Shown piece after piece: positions 7,150-14,079 of a stretch of 21,936 nucleotides of DNA (position 1 is its first letter; the number at the start of each line of letters is the position of its first letter). The notes beneath the pieces were generated by a model. The model searched no databases. It saw only the letters and a list, made by a program, of their open reading frames with translations, and was not told the DNA's origin. A program made the translations under genes and the position numbers. This DNA is from Caryophanales bacterium (GTDB taxonomy: Bacteria; Bacillota_I; Bacilli_A; RF39; UBA660). The DNA lies in NCBI GenBank assembly GCA_016291995.1, contig JAEEZV010000035.1, forward strand, positions 1 through 21,936, given 5' to 3'.

Positions 7150-8988
7150 AATTCTTGTTTTTGGTAAATTATTATCATTGAGCGGTTCTGTTAATATATC
7201 TATAAGTTGCCTATATTGACATTTTACAAACCCACTTTTATTATTATTGCTATCATAATCATTTAATACAACATAATCATCATATTGTTCTCTATTTTTA
7301 ATAATATTTACTCTTCCAATATGAGCAAAACTATTTCTAATAATTCTAAACATTTCTTTAATATCACATTTACTAAATATATACTTTGATTCAGTAGCAA
7401 TAGTATCATCTAGAAAGTCCATCATATCTTTCTCTATTAGTTTCCTATCACTAAGACTATTAGACTGTTTATATTTAGCATAATAAAGTAATAATTCATC
7501 ATGATCAGAGATAGCCTCATTCATATAATCATCAATGTTTTCATTATTGCTATCAATATAAGCATTATTTTTTAATTCTGTTTCTAAATTGATAATATTT
7601 TGTCTACATATAATTATTTCATTATTTAAATCACTAATAATTTGTGTTACTTTATTCTTAGATTCTTCAGTTACACAATTGGCTAATTCATTATTTTTTA
7701 CTAGTATTCTATCTTCAAGAGAAAGAATCTTTTTAATTTCACGTCTTATCTTATTAGCACAATCAAGATATGGATTAACAGAATATGCTACCATTCCAAT
7801 ATCTTCTGGACTAACATTTTTATAATGTTTTATATATATTTTATCATCATTGATTATTAGCGTAGCTAGTGCACACAAATTTAATAGTATTGATCTTACA
7901 TTATGTAAATTATTTTTATAATTAGTAACTATTTCTCTATCCGTCTTATATTCGATTTTTCTATCATTCATCATTTCGTTGAATAGACGCATATTTTCAT
8001 ATGGATTTTTACTTTCTTCACTAACGCTATCAATATAACTAATTAAATTACTAATATAATGAAGAAGATAAGTAGACTTTTTCTTGATAAGATTATTTAT
8101 CCGATTATAAAATAATTCATAATTATTATAATAATTGGCTGTCCTTTTAATTATCTTATTCATTAATCTAGCATTTCTACTATCGATGTGAATTTCTACG
8201 TTTACTCCAGGAAATTCACTTTCAATTACTTTTTTTACTAATTCCTTAGCATGATAAAATGAACGTAAATAATGTTTATCATATCTTGCTAATTCATAAT
8301 CTTTCGTATTATACACAATATATTTAGGTACTTCTAATTTACTATGTTCTAAAAATAAATCTTTTATTCTATTTTCAATATCTTTAACAAAAAAACTATT
8401 TCCACTAATACGTACCTCATATTGAATAGTTCCTCTTAGTGTCTCTTCTGTATCAAAACGTTCTGCATTTTTCATATCAGAGTTGTAATAAAATCCTCTA
8501 ACATTATATTGATTTAATTTTTTCTTACTTAGAATATCACTTTTCGCATAAGCAATAATCCAATCAAATGGTAGTGATGCTTCTAGCCCTCTATCTTCAC
8601 CAGTATTTTTAATCTTAATTAACTTGTTTTCAATATCGATATCTTCAATACAACTATGCATAATAGAATCTCTAATATTATCTAATATCCACAAATTATC
8701 ATATCTATCTGCACTATGTATAATTGGCTGATTCTTACAAAATTCTTCCGTAAACAATCTATCGATATCGGCCATATCAACATAGTTAGTAAGTCTACCT
8801 AATGGATCACTACTACTTTTATCTTTATAAATTATTTTTTCTTTTGATAACGTTAAGTATGCAAGACATAGAATTAATTCAAAATAATCATCTTTCTTTA
8901 AAAAGGCTCCAATACCAGCATTATCTAATACTGCTATTTTATACCACATTAAAGAAACAATATCTTTACTAAAATCTATTTTTGACAC
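7144..8988 (-). CDS. Predicted tandem HEPN-type protein, putative ribonuclease, function unassigned
   Basis: A 614-residue soluble protein with no signal peptide or membrane segment. The start is GTG (8986-8988), preceded by GAGGTGA. I do not recognise a named family. Two R-x4-H motifs are visible: R106-DSIM-H111 (LDNIRDSIMHS) and R551-NSFA-H556 (IIRNSFAHIGR). Each follows a helical stretch and is followed by a short beta-like segment (IENKLIKIKN; YDDYVVLNDYD) and a final hydrophobic helix. This is the usual layout of a HEPN domain, so I infer HEPN units at about 30-150 and 490-605. HEPN pairs with R-x4-6-H form composite RNase sites in Cas13, RNase L and several toxin or abortive-infection proteins. 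The middle (about 190-480) is helical, with a likely coiled coil at 415-475. A stand-alone defence or RNA-processing RNase is plausible but unproven. An upstream NUDIX gene is read into it. Confidence 0.72.
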   Translation of the reverse strand: MSKIDFSKDIVSLMWYKIAVLDNAGIGAFLKKDDYFELILCLAYLTLSKEKIIYKDKSSSDPLGRLTNYVDMADIDRLFTEEFCKNQPIIHSADRYDNLWILDNIRDSIMHSCIEDIDIENKLIKIKNTGEDRGLEASLPFDWIIAYAKSDILSKKKLNQYNVRGFYYNSDMKNAERFDTEETLRGTIQYEVRISGNSFFVKDIENRIKDLFLEHSKLEVPKYIVYNTKDYELARYDKHYLRSFYHAKELVKKVIESEFPGVNVEIHIDSRNARLMNKIIKRTANYYNNYELFYNRINNLIKKKSTYLLHYISNLISYIDSVSEESKNPYENMRLFNEMMNDRKIEYKTDREIVTNYKNNLHNVRSILLNLCALATLIINDDKIYIKHYKNVSPEDIGMVAYSVNPYLDCANKIRREIKKILSLEDRILVKNNELANCVTEESKNKVTQIISDLNNEIIICRQNIINLETELKNNAYIDSNNENIDDYMNEAISDHDELLLYYAKYKQSNSLSDRKLIEKDMMDFLDDTIATESKYIFSKCDIKEMFRIIRNSFAHIGRVNIIKNREQYDDYVVLNDYDSNNNKSGFVKCQYRQLIDILTEPLNDNNLPKTRIK

Positions 8989-8992
8989 GATA

Positions 8993-8999
8993 TCACCTC
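8993..8999 (-). promoter_or_regulatory. Ribosome binding site for a GTG start
   Basis: GAGGTGA on the minus strand, four to five bases before the GTG at 8988-8986. No in-frame ATG is nearby, so this supports the GTG start. Confidence 0.75.
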
Positions 9000-9011
9000 A
9001 AAACAGTTAGT

Positions 9012-9020
9012 ATTATAACA
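9012..9020 (-). promoter_or_regulatory. Extended -10 promoter between the NUDIX and tandem HEPN genes
   Basis: TGTTATAAT on the minus strand, immediately after the NUDIX stop (9025) and 24 bases before the GTG start. No terminator hairpin precedes it, so the HEPN gene can be transcribed both from here and by readthrough from the NUDIX gene. Confidence 0.65.
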
Positions 9021-9024
9021 CATT

Positions 9025-9441
9025 TTAATCATTTGGATACATTATTTCATAAACTTTATCTTTGACACTTAACCAAGTATTTCTCAAATTACGATATGTT
9101 AAAATATTTTTCACATCATCAAAGTCTTTCCATACTAACGTATGTGTATCCGTACTATCATTATCACTTACCCCATCATCTATTCCAAGATAATAATATA
9201 CATCAGACTCATCCCCGTTAGAATCCACATAATGGTCTTCTGCTACTATCTCATCACTATATAATTTTACTTTTCTTTTAGTTTCTTCTTCCGTTTCACG
9301 AATAGCACATTCTATTAAAGTTTCTCCTTTTTCTAAATGTCCTTTGGGAAAAGAAAAATCATTATGCCTATCACGGTATATTAATCCTATCTTTTCATTA
9401 ACCATGTTAATTAATATACAACCAGCTTTTTGTATCTTCAT
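9025..9441 (-). CDS. NUDIX hydrolase, Ap4A-hydrolase-like
   Basis: A 138-residue protein spanned by one NUDIX domain. The box starts at the Gly of SFPKGHLEKGE and matches G-x5-E-x7-R-E-x-x-E-E; the usual following Gly is Thr (RETEEETKRKV). NUDIX enzymes cleave nucleoside diphosphates linked to another moiety, using Mg2+ bound by the Glu residues of the box. The SFPKGHLEKGE form is frequent in diadenosine-polyphosphate and (di)nucleotide-cleaving members, but the substrate cannot be fixed. RBS GGTGA precedes the ATG at 9441 and the leader is only about ten bases. No terminator separates it from the tandem HEPN gene 36 bases downstream, so the two are probably co-transcribed. Confidence 0.9.
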   Translation of the reverse strand: MKIQKAGCILINMVNEKIGLIYRDRHNDFSFPKGHLEKGETLIECAIRETEEETKRKVKLYSDEIVAEDHYVDSNGDESDVYYYLGIDDGVSDNDSTDTHTLVWKDFDDVKNILTYRNLRNTWLSVKDKVYEIMYPND

Positions 9442-9456
9442 ACTATCACCACTATA

Positions 9457-9465
9457 ATTATATCA
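9457..9465 (-). promoter_or_regulatory. Extended -10 promoter of the NUDIX gene
   Basis: TGATATAAT on the minus strand, 16 bases before the ATG. It is separated by one base from the T-tract of the terminator at 9467-9490. Confidence 0.75.
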
Positions 9466-9466
9466 C

Positions 9467-9490
9467 AAAAAAAGAAGATTAATCTTCTTT
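9467..9490 (-). terminator. Terminator of the XRE membrane regulator gene
   Basis: Perfect 20-base palindrome (9471-9490) folding as AAAGAAGA/TCTTCTTT with a UUAA loop, followed by seven T on the minus strand. The TAA stop of the gene sits in the loop. The same 24 bases recur at 10773-10796. Confidence 0.85.
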
Positions 9491-10702
9491 ATAATTTGGT
9501 TTAGCACATTGATTTAAATCTACATTAATTGATTTTAAGAAATCCATTAAATATTTATTATCTGCATCCGTATTAAACTCATGACCCTTACCAGAATTAA
9601 TCGTATATTCTGGTAAATTATCATTGGTATATTGACGCAAATTAGCATCTATACTATGTCTTACTATTTCAATAACATCAAAATCATATTTTCCCTCATA
9701 AGATTTAACATATTCTAAAATAGAAGTACAAGCTACATTTGGCCTACATGCCCTATACTCTGTATATAACTTATATTTATTATTTTTATAAACACTTAAT
9801 AAAACAGGAATATCACATTTGTTATTTTTCTTTTCTATAGAAAATATTACATCACCATAAACTAAATCATCTATTGTTATTTTACTCATATCTAAATTTA
9901 AATAATCATAATAAATATTTTTCTTTTTCTCTACTTCATTAAATAATTTATTAATATTTTTTTCTTTATCAAAATTTAATACTTGATATTTTATTATTCC
10001 AGGAAACATTTCTTTAATAGACTTAACATATTCATTTCCATCCTTTGGATAAATAATATCTTGCAGTCTGTCATTCTTATATACGGCTTTTATTGGTCTA
10101 GAACTACCACCAGATATTGCTAAAGAACTCCCGTATTCTTCTGGCTCGATATAATAACTTTGTTCATATATCCACATGTAAACATATTTATAATTACCCC
10201 TACCTTCTATCCCAAAACCATGATAACTATAAAATGCATTAAAATCTCGATACTTTGTATCTGGATTTTCCACAAACTCTTTATTTTTTATAAAACTAAT
10301 AACATCATCATATAAATAATCAGAATCAGTAACTAATTTTACTTTTATCTTTTTCTGATAATAAATTAAACCAAATATAATTATTAGAAAAATAACTCCA
10401 AATAATATTATCAATTTCTTAGATTTATTTTTAATCTCATCTCTATCTTTTATTGTCTTAATAATTGCTTTTTCCTTTGATTCTTCACTATTTCCTCTTT
10501 CCCCATTAATAAGTTCTTCAATACTTATTCCCAGTAAAGTACATAATGGTTTATATAAAGATGCATCAGGAAAACTTAATCCTCTCTCCCATTTACTAAC
10601 AGCATTAATACTTATTCCTAATTTTTCAGATAATTCACCTTGTGTCATATTTTTCTTTTTCCTACATTCAGCAATAAACTTACCTATTTTAACCGTATCC
10701 AT
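9479..10702 (-). CDS. Membrane-anchored XRE-family (helix-turn-helix) protein
   Basis: The 407-residue protein starts at the ATG at 10702, with AGGTGA at 10707-10712. An in-frame TTG further upstream is rejected because it lies before this RBS. Residues 6-66 are a classic Cro/C1-type HTH (MTQGELSEKLGIS, then NAVSKWERG and the LLGISIEEL helix). A charged linker is followed by one transmembrane helix at about 96-115. The remaining 290 residues would lie outside the cell and carry no family I recognise. The HTH would sit in the cytoplasm, so the protein could couple an outside signal to transcription, as in other membrane-bound XRE proteins of Bacillota; the target is unknown. It is monocistronic, between two terminators. 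The adjacent GntR-ABC operon downstream in coordinates is separately promoted. Confidence 0.85.
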   Translation of the reverse strand: MDTVKIGKFIAECRKKKNMTQGELSEKLGISINAVSKWERGLSFPDASLYKPLCTLLGISIEELINGERGNSEESKEKAIIKTIKDRDEIKNKSKKLIILFGVIFLIIIFGLIYYQKKIKVKLVTDSDYLYDDVISFIKNKEFVENPDTKYRDFNAFYSYHGFGIEGRGNYKYVYMWIYEQSYYIEPEEYGSSLAISGGSSRPIKAVYKNDRLQDIIYPKDGNEYVKSIKEMFPGIIKYQVLNFDKEKNINKLFNEVEKKKNIYYDYLNLDMSKITIDDLVYGDVIFSIEKKNNKCDIPVLLSVYKNNKYKLYTEYRACRPNVACTSILEYVKSYEGKYDFDVIEIVRHSIDANLRQYTNDNLPEYTINSGKGHEFNTDADNKYLMDFLKSINVDLNQCAKPNYKED

Positions 10703-10762
10703 ATTATCACCTATCAACAATATAACAAAGATTCTTTAAAAGTAACACATACTATTGGTTTA

Positions 10763-10771
10763 ATTATACCA
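10763..10771 (-). promoter_or_regulatory. Extended -10 promoter of the XRE membrane protein
   Basis: TGGTATAAT on the minus strand, about 60 bases before the ATG at 10702, giving a leader of roughly 55 bases. It is one base from the T-tract of the preceding terminator. A weaker TGTTATATT lies at about 10720-10730 as an alternative. Confidence 0.7.
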
Positions 10772-10772
10772 T

Positions 10773-10796
10773 AAAAAAAGAAGATTAATCTTCTTT
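10773..10796 (-). terminator. Terminator of the GntR-ABC operon
   Basis: Palindrome at 10777-10796 plus seven T on the minus strand, two bases after the permease stop (10798). The 24 bases are identical to those at 9467-9490. Confidence 0.85.
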
Positions 10797-10797
10797 C

Positions 10798-11589
10798 CTA
10801 TTCGATATTAACACCTTTACTAAATTCCTTTTTACATATAAATCTCATTAATAAAATTATAATTATATATAAAATTATTGATAGAATAACTAATAATTTA
10901 AATGATTTCGTATCTAGTAAAATAGTACTTCTAAATAGATCCATTATTGTTGGTTCAAATAAACCTACCACATACATTAAAAGTAAAACAATACTTTGAG
11001 ATATTAAATAAGCCATAAATCCAAATAATATTGAATAGCCAAGTCTTGCATTATATTTTTTATGTCCTAATATAATTCCAAAGAATCCACACTGAATAGC
11101 ATTGAATACTTCTAAAAATATAATAGTTAAAAAACCAAGTATAAATAATGATTCATTAAAATCTAATTCTGTTGTAATTGTCCCAATAAATCCTTTTAAG
11201 AGTAACCATCTATCTTTTGTATAATATGTAATAAGTAAACTTAATACGATAAAAATAAACCCAATGACATAAAATATTAAAGTTTCTAAAAATTTTGAAT
11301 CATATATATCATTTTTAGTTACTGGTAATGTATGTGTTAAATATGCTTCATCTTTATAAATAGATTCTCTAAAACGTACCCAACTACGCATCATCGTATT
11401 AATTAATATATTGACAACCATTGCATACATACATCCAACACTAATACCACCAATTATTTTAACAATTATTGTCTGTTCTAATGATAAAAATATTCTAGAA
11501 GTTACTGAGAAGAATATTGCTAGTATATAGAATATACTCATATTCTTAATCATATATTTTAAATCATACTTAAGTAATTTTCCTAACAT
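10798..11589 (-). CDS. ABC transporter permease (ABC-2-like, YtrA operon type)
   Basis: A 263-residue membrane protein with about six hydrophobic helices (roughly 17-35, 44-64, 102-122, 147-175, 183-208, 230-250). The cytosolic segment containing EAYLTHTLPVTKNDIYDSK is typical of ABC-2-type permeases that pair with a separate ATPase. The ATG at 11589 overlaps the ATPase stop by seven bases, and AGGAGG precedes it. With the ATPase and GntR regulator it makes a YtrA-like operon. In Bacillota such operons respond to cell-envelope stress or peptide antibiotics; the exported or sensed substrate here is unknown. A terminator follows directly. Confidence 0.88.
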   Translation of the reverse strand: MLGKLLKYDLKYMIKNMSIFYILAIFFSVTSRIFLSLEQTIIVKIIGGISVGCMYAMVVNILINTMMRSWVRFRESIYKDEAYLTHTLPVTKNDIYDSKFLETLIFYVIGFIFIVLSLLITYYTKDRWLLLKGFIGTITTELDFNESLFILGFLTIIFLEVFNAIQCGFFGIILGHKKYNARLGYSILFGFMAYLISQSIVLLLMYVVGLFEPTIMDLFRSTILLDTKSFKLLVILSIILYIIIILLMRFICKKEFSKGVNIE

Positions 11590-12278
11590 TTAAATTGCCT
11601 CCTAAAGATTTCATCGATACTTCCTTTTTCTTTTTTTCTAAGTTTATCTGCATCACTTTGAAGTACTACACTACCCTTATCAATAAAGATTACTTCATCT
11701 AGTATTCTTTCAATATCAGATATCAAATGTGTTGAAATAATTACACTAGCATTTTCTTTAAAATTAGATAAGATCGTATCTAAAATATAATCTCTTGTTG
11801 CTGGATCTACTCCACCTAATGGTTCATCCAAAATATATAGATCTGCATTTCTAGACATAACTAGTACTAACTGTACTTTTTCTTGCATACCTTTACTCAT
11901 TCTAGATAGTTTTTCATCGATATCTAAATCTAAATCCTTTAAAAGTTTCTTTGCCTTTTTAGAATCAAAATTATCATAAAAATCTTCAAAATAAGCAATT
12001 ACTTCAGATACTTTCATTTGCTTATTTAAATAAGTTCTCTCAGGTAGATAAGATATTATTTTCTTAGATTCTACCCCTACCTTTTTCCCATCTACCAATA
12101 TTTCTCCGCTTGTTGGTGTAAGTAAATCATTAATTAATTTTATTAATGTTGTTTTACCTGCTCCATTCTTTCCAAGTAGTCCGATTATTTTACCTCTTGG
12201 AATACTTAAATTTACATCCCTTAAAGCTACTTTCTTGCCATATACTTTAGTTAAATTATTAATCTTAACTAATTCCAT
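11583..12278 (-). CDS. ABC transporter ATP-binding protein (YtrB-like)
   Basis: A 231-residue single nucleotide-binding domain: Walker A GKNGAGKT (36-43), signature MSKGM (127-131), Walker B LYILDEP with D151/E152, and switch H184 in STHLISD. The SKGM signature and the LPE sequence in the Q-loop position are typical of ATPases that serve ABC-2-type permeases. It begins one base inside the end of the GntR gene (TAATG overlap) and ends seven bases inside the permease, so the three genes are translationally coupled. It would power the downstream permease at the inner face of the membrane. Confidence 0.94.
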   Translation of the reverse strand: MELVKINNLTKVYGKKVALRDVNLSIPRGKIIGLLGKNGAGKTTLIKLINDLLTPTSGEILVDGKKVGVESKKIISYLPERTYLNKQMKVSEVIAYFEDFYDNFDSKKAKKLLKDLDLDIDEKLSRMSKGMQEKVQLVLVMSRNADLYILDEPLGGVDPATRDYILDTILSNFKENASVIISTHLISDIERILDEVIFIDKGSVVLQSDADKLRKKEKGSIDEIFRRQFKC

Positions 12279-12637
12279 TATTTATCTATCCTTTCAATAT
12301 ATTTAATAGAGTCTGCCTTGCCAAGTCCAATCTTCTTCATTCCTTCAAAATAACTCTTTGCCAAAGTCATTGCATACTCATCTTTTAATTTTTCAATTAG
12401 CTTCTTATCATTAGTAACATACTTTCCATTAGTTCTTTCCGTATAGATTAATTTCATACTTTCAAGTTCTGATAAAGCTTTCTGCATCGTATTAGGATTT
12501 ACCTTAAAACTGGTAGCAAATTCTCTTACCGATGGTAACTTTTCACCACATTTAAATACTCCTGAAATAAGATATATTTTCATATATTCAAGTAATTGAA
12601 TATATATTGGAATATTATTATCAAATACAAGTCCCAT
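12278..12637 (-). CDS. GntR family transcriptional regulator, YtrA subfamily
   Basis: A 119-residue protein. It has a winged HTH at about 10-75 (IYIQLLEYMK, then GEKLPSVREFATSFKVNPNT and ALSELESMKLI) and only a short helical tail, the length and form of the YtrA subgroup. These proteins normally repress their own operon, which encodes the following ABC transporter. Here a perfect inverted repeat at 12650-12669 lies between the -10 box and the start codon, a suitable place for autorepression. RBS GAGGTGA precedes the ATG at 12637. The inducer is unknown. Confidence 0.94.
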   Translation of the reverse strand: MGLVFDNNIPIYIQLLEYMKIYLISGVFKCGEKLPSVREFATSFKVNPNTMQKALSELESMKLIYTERTNGKYVTNDKKLIEKLKDEYAMTLAKSYFEGMKKIGLGKADSIKYIERIDK

Positions 12638-12649
12638 AATTCACCTCAC

Positions 12650-12669
12650 TGTATTACTTGGTTAATACA
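12650..12669. promoter_or_regulatory. Putative GntR/YtrA operator
   Basis: TGTATTA and TAATACA form a perfect 7-bp inverted repeat with a six-base spacer, just downstream of the -10 box (12675-12680) and overlapping the expected transcription start. Symmetry and position fit a repressor site; binding itself is inferred. Confidence 0.7.
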
Positions 12670-12674
12670 ATAAC

Positions 12675-12703
12675 ATTATACACATCATATTTTTATATGT
12701 CAA
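12675..12703 (-). promoter_or_regulatory. Consensus sigma-A promoter of the GntR-ABC operon
   Basis: TTGACA (12698-12703) and TATAAT (12675-12680) on the minus strand with a 17-base spacer, both boxes perfect. It is the strongest promoter visible in the window, consistent with a need for repression. Confidence 0.9.
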
Positions 12704-12706
12704 TAT

Positions 12707-12729
12707 AAAAACAGAATTTTCATTCTGTT
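12707..12729 (-). terminator. Terminator of the acyltransferase/DUF6320/methyltransferase operon
   Basis: Eight-bp stem AACAGAAT/ATTCTGTT with a GAAA tetraloop in the RNA, then five T on the minus strand. It lies directly after the stop at 12731-12733 and three bases before the next -35 box. Confidence 0.8.
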
Positions 12730-12730
12730 C

Positions 12731-13396
12731 TTACCAAATAAATGGTATTAATTTATATTTTACTTTCTTTTTATATTCTTTATATCCTTTTAAATCACGT
12801 TCTAATACCTTTTCTTCATTTTTAATTCTTTTAGCAATTATAAATGGATAAATTAAAAATATTATAAATGATATTATTGATCCTAAAACTAATGGCATCA
12901 TTAAAAATAGAATAATTGTTGTCATATACATTGGATGACGTACTATCCCGTACATTCCTGTATCGATGACCTTTTGATTATCTGTTACCCCAATAGTTCT
13001 AGATAGATAAGCATTTTCTCTTAATACTTCAGCATACATTGCATATGCAAATATAAATATAATTGCTGCTACTATAGAAACAGCATCTGGTAGTATTATC
13101 CATTTATATCTAAAATTAAGTCCTGCAATAACAAATCCAGAAACAAACATTAAGGCACTAAATAATACCACTTCTTTTTGTTCTTTTTCCTTCTCTTTAG
13201 CATCTAATCTGCTTCTTAATAGCTTCGGACTCACAAAAAGCATAATAATACCCGCAATAAACATTGGAATAAATAAAATAGCCATAAATAATAATCCATT
13301 ATAATAATTAATTGTACCTGCCGGTATAAATATTAGTAATCCTACCACTAATACTCCCATTAGAAATTTAATTATTGCTTCACAAAATAATTTCAT
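12731..13396 (-). CDS. ICMT/PEMT-like integral membrane methyltransferase
   Basis: A 221-residue protein with about five to six membrane helices. The C-terminal half carries the family signature GIVRHPMYMTT (about 149-159) followed after a hydrophobic stretch by an RIKNEEKVLERDLKGYKEYK segment. This arrangement binds S-adenosylmethionine in isoprenylcysteine carboxyl- and phospholipid N-methyltransferases. In bacteria the acceptor is usually unknown, probably a lipid or isoprenoid. The ATG overlaps the upstream stop as ATGA, with GAGGG upstream, so it is the last gene of a coupled three-gene operon. It may methylate a lipid product made by the acyltransferase in the same operon, but this is inference. 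Confidence 0.88.
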   Translation of the reverse strand: MKLFCEAIIKFLMGVLVVGLLIFIPAGTINYYNGLLFMAILFIPMFIAGIIMLFVSPKLLRSRLDAKEKEKEQKEVVLFSALMFVSGFVIAGLNFRYKWIILPDAVSIVAAIIFIFAYAMYAEVLRENAYLSRTIGVTDNQKVIDTGMYGIVRHPMYMTTIILFLMMPLVLGSIISFIIFLIYPFIIAKRIKNEEKVLERDLKGYKEYKKKVKYKLIPFIW

Positions 13397-14079
13397 ATAA
13401 ATACCCTCTTTTTTACTTCTTCAACAATATGTTCATTAAATGATGCAATAAAAATAATTAAACTAATAACTAATACTGGAACAGAAGCATATAGACTCCA
13501 AGTAAGCTTAACTGTATTTCTAATATATAAATCGATAAGTATTTCTGTTACCACTAAAATTGAAGATATGACAAAGAATATTATTGGAACATTTCGCATT
13601 AAATTTCTCTTTTTTCTTTTAAATATGTAGATAGATAAAACTACAATTAACCATACTGCAAATATATTAGGCATAACCAAATATAAATACCAATGCATTC
13701 CATTATTAAAATATGCAATAGTAAGTAATAAACATTCTAGTCCTAATAAATTTAAAATTGCTGGAAATAATTTCTTTTTATAATATAGAAATGATACTTG
13801 ACTAGCTACATATGTAATAGATGCAATAACATATATTGACCAAGTCATTTTTCCACTAATAAAGTAATTACATATTACCGTAATAAATGCTGCAATAAAT
13901 AAGATTAGCAATAACACTTTACTTATATATTTAAAATCGATATGTTTTTGTGCATCATCTATAATATTTGAATATGCTGAAAGTTCATTGCTATCCTTCG
14001 CATACATTAAATGTGTTTTACAAAGAGGACATCTTTTAACATTATCTTTTAATTTTACCCCACATTTATAACAATACAT
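13393..14079 (-). CDS. Zinc-ribbon membrane protein, DUF6320-like
   Basis: A 228-residue protein with a cytosolic zinc ribbon at the N-terminus (C3-x2-C6 and C17-x2-C20), then six or so hydrophobic helices from about residue 50 to 215 and a charged tail. The zinc ribbon plus multispan layout, next to a condensation-type acyltransferase, matches proteins annotated as DUF6320. The biochemical role is unknown; it could be a membrane scaffold or partner of the acyltransferase. The start overlaps the upstream stop by one base and its own end overlaps the methyltransferase by four, so all three proteins are probably made together. GGAGGG serves as RBS. Confidence 0.85.
   Translation of the reverse strand: MYCYKCGVKLKDNVKRCPLCKTHLMYAKDSNELSAYSNIIDDAQKHIDFKYISKVLLLILFIAAFITVICNYFISGKMTWSIYVIASITYVASQVSFLYYKKKLFPAILNLLGLECLLLTIAYFNNGMHWYLYLVMPNIFAVWLIVVLSIYIFKRKKRNLMRNVPIIFFVISSILVVTEILIDLYIRNTVKLTWSLYASVPVLVISLIIFIASFNEHIVEEVKKRVFI

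Noticed and set aside
7144..8988. Identity as a Cas13 effector
   Set aside because: Two R-x4-H motifs fit, but the protein is far too short and there is no direct-repeat array, Cas1/Cas2 or other cas gene in the window.
10703..10762. Riboswitch or attenuator in the 55-base leader of the XRE gene
   Set aside because: No stable alternative hairpins or T-tract are visible; the leader is too short for known riboswitch classes.
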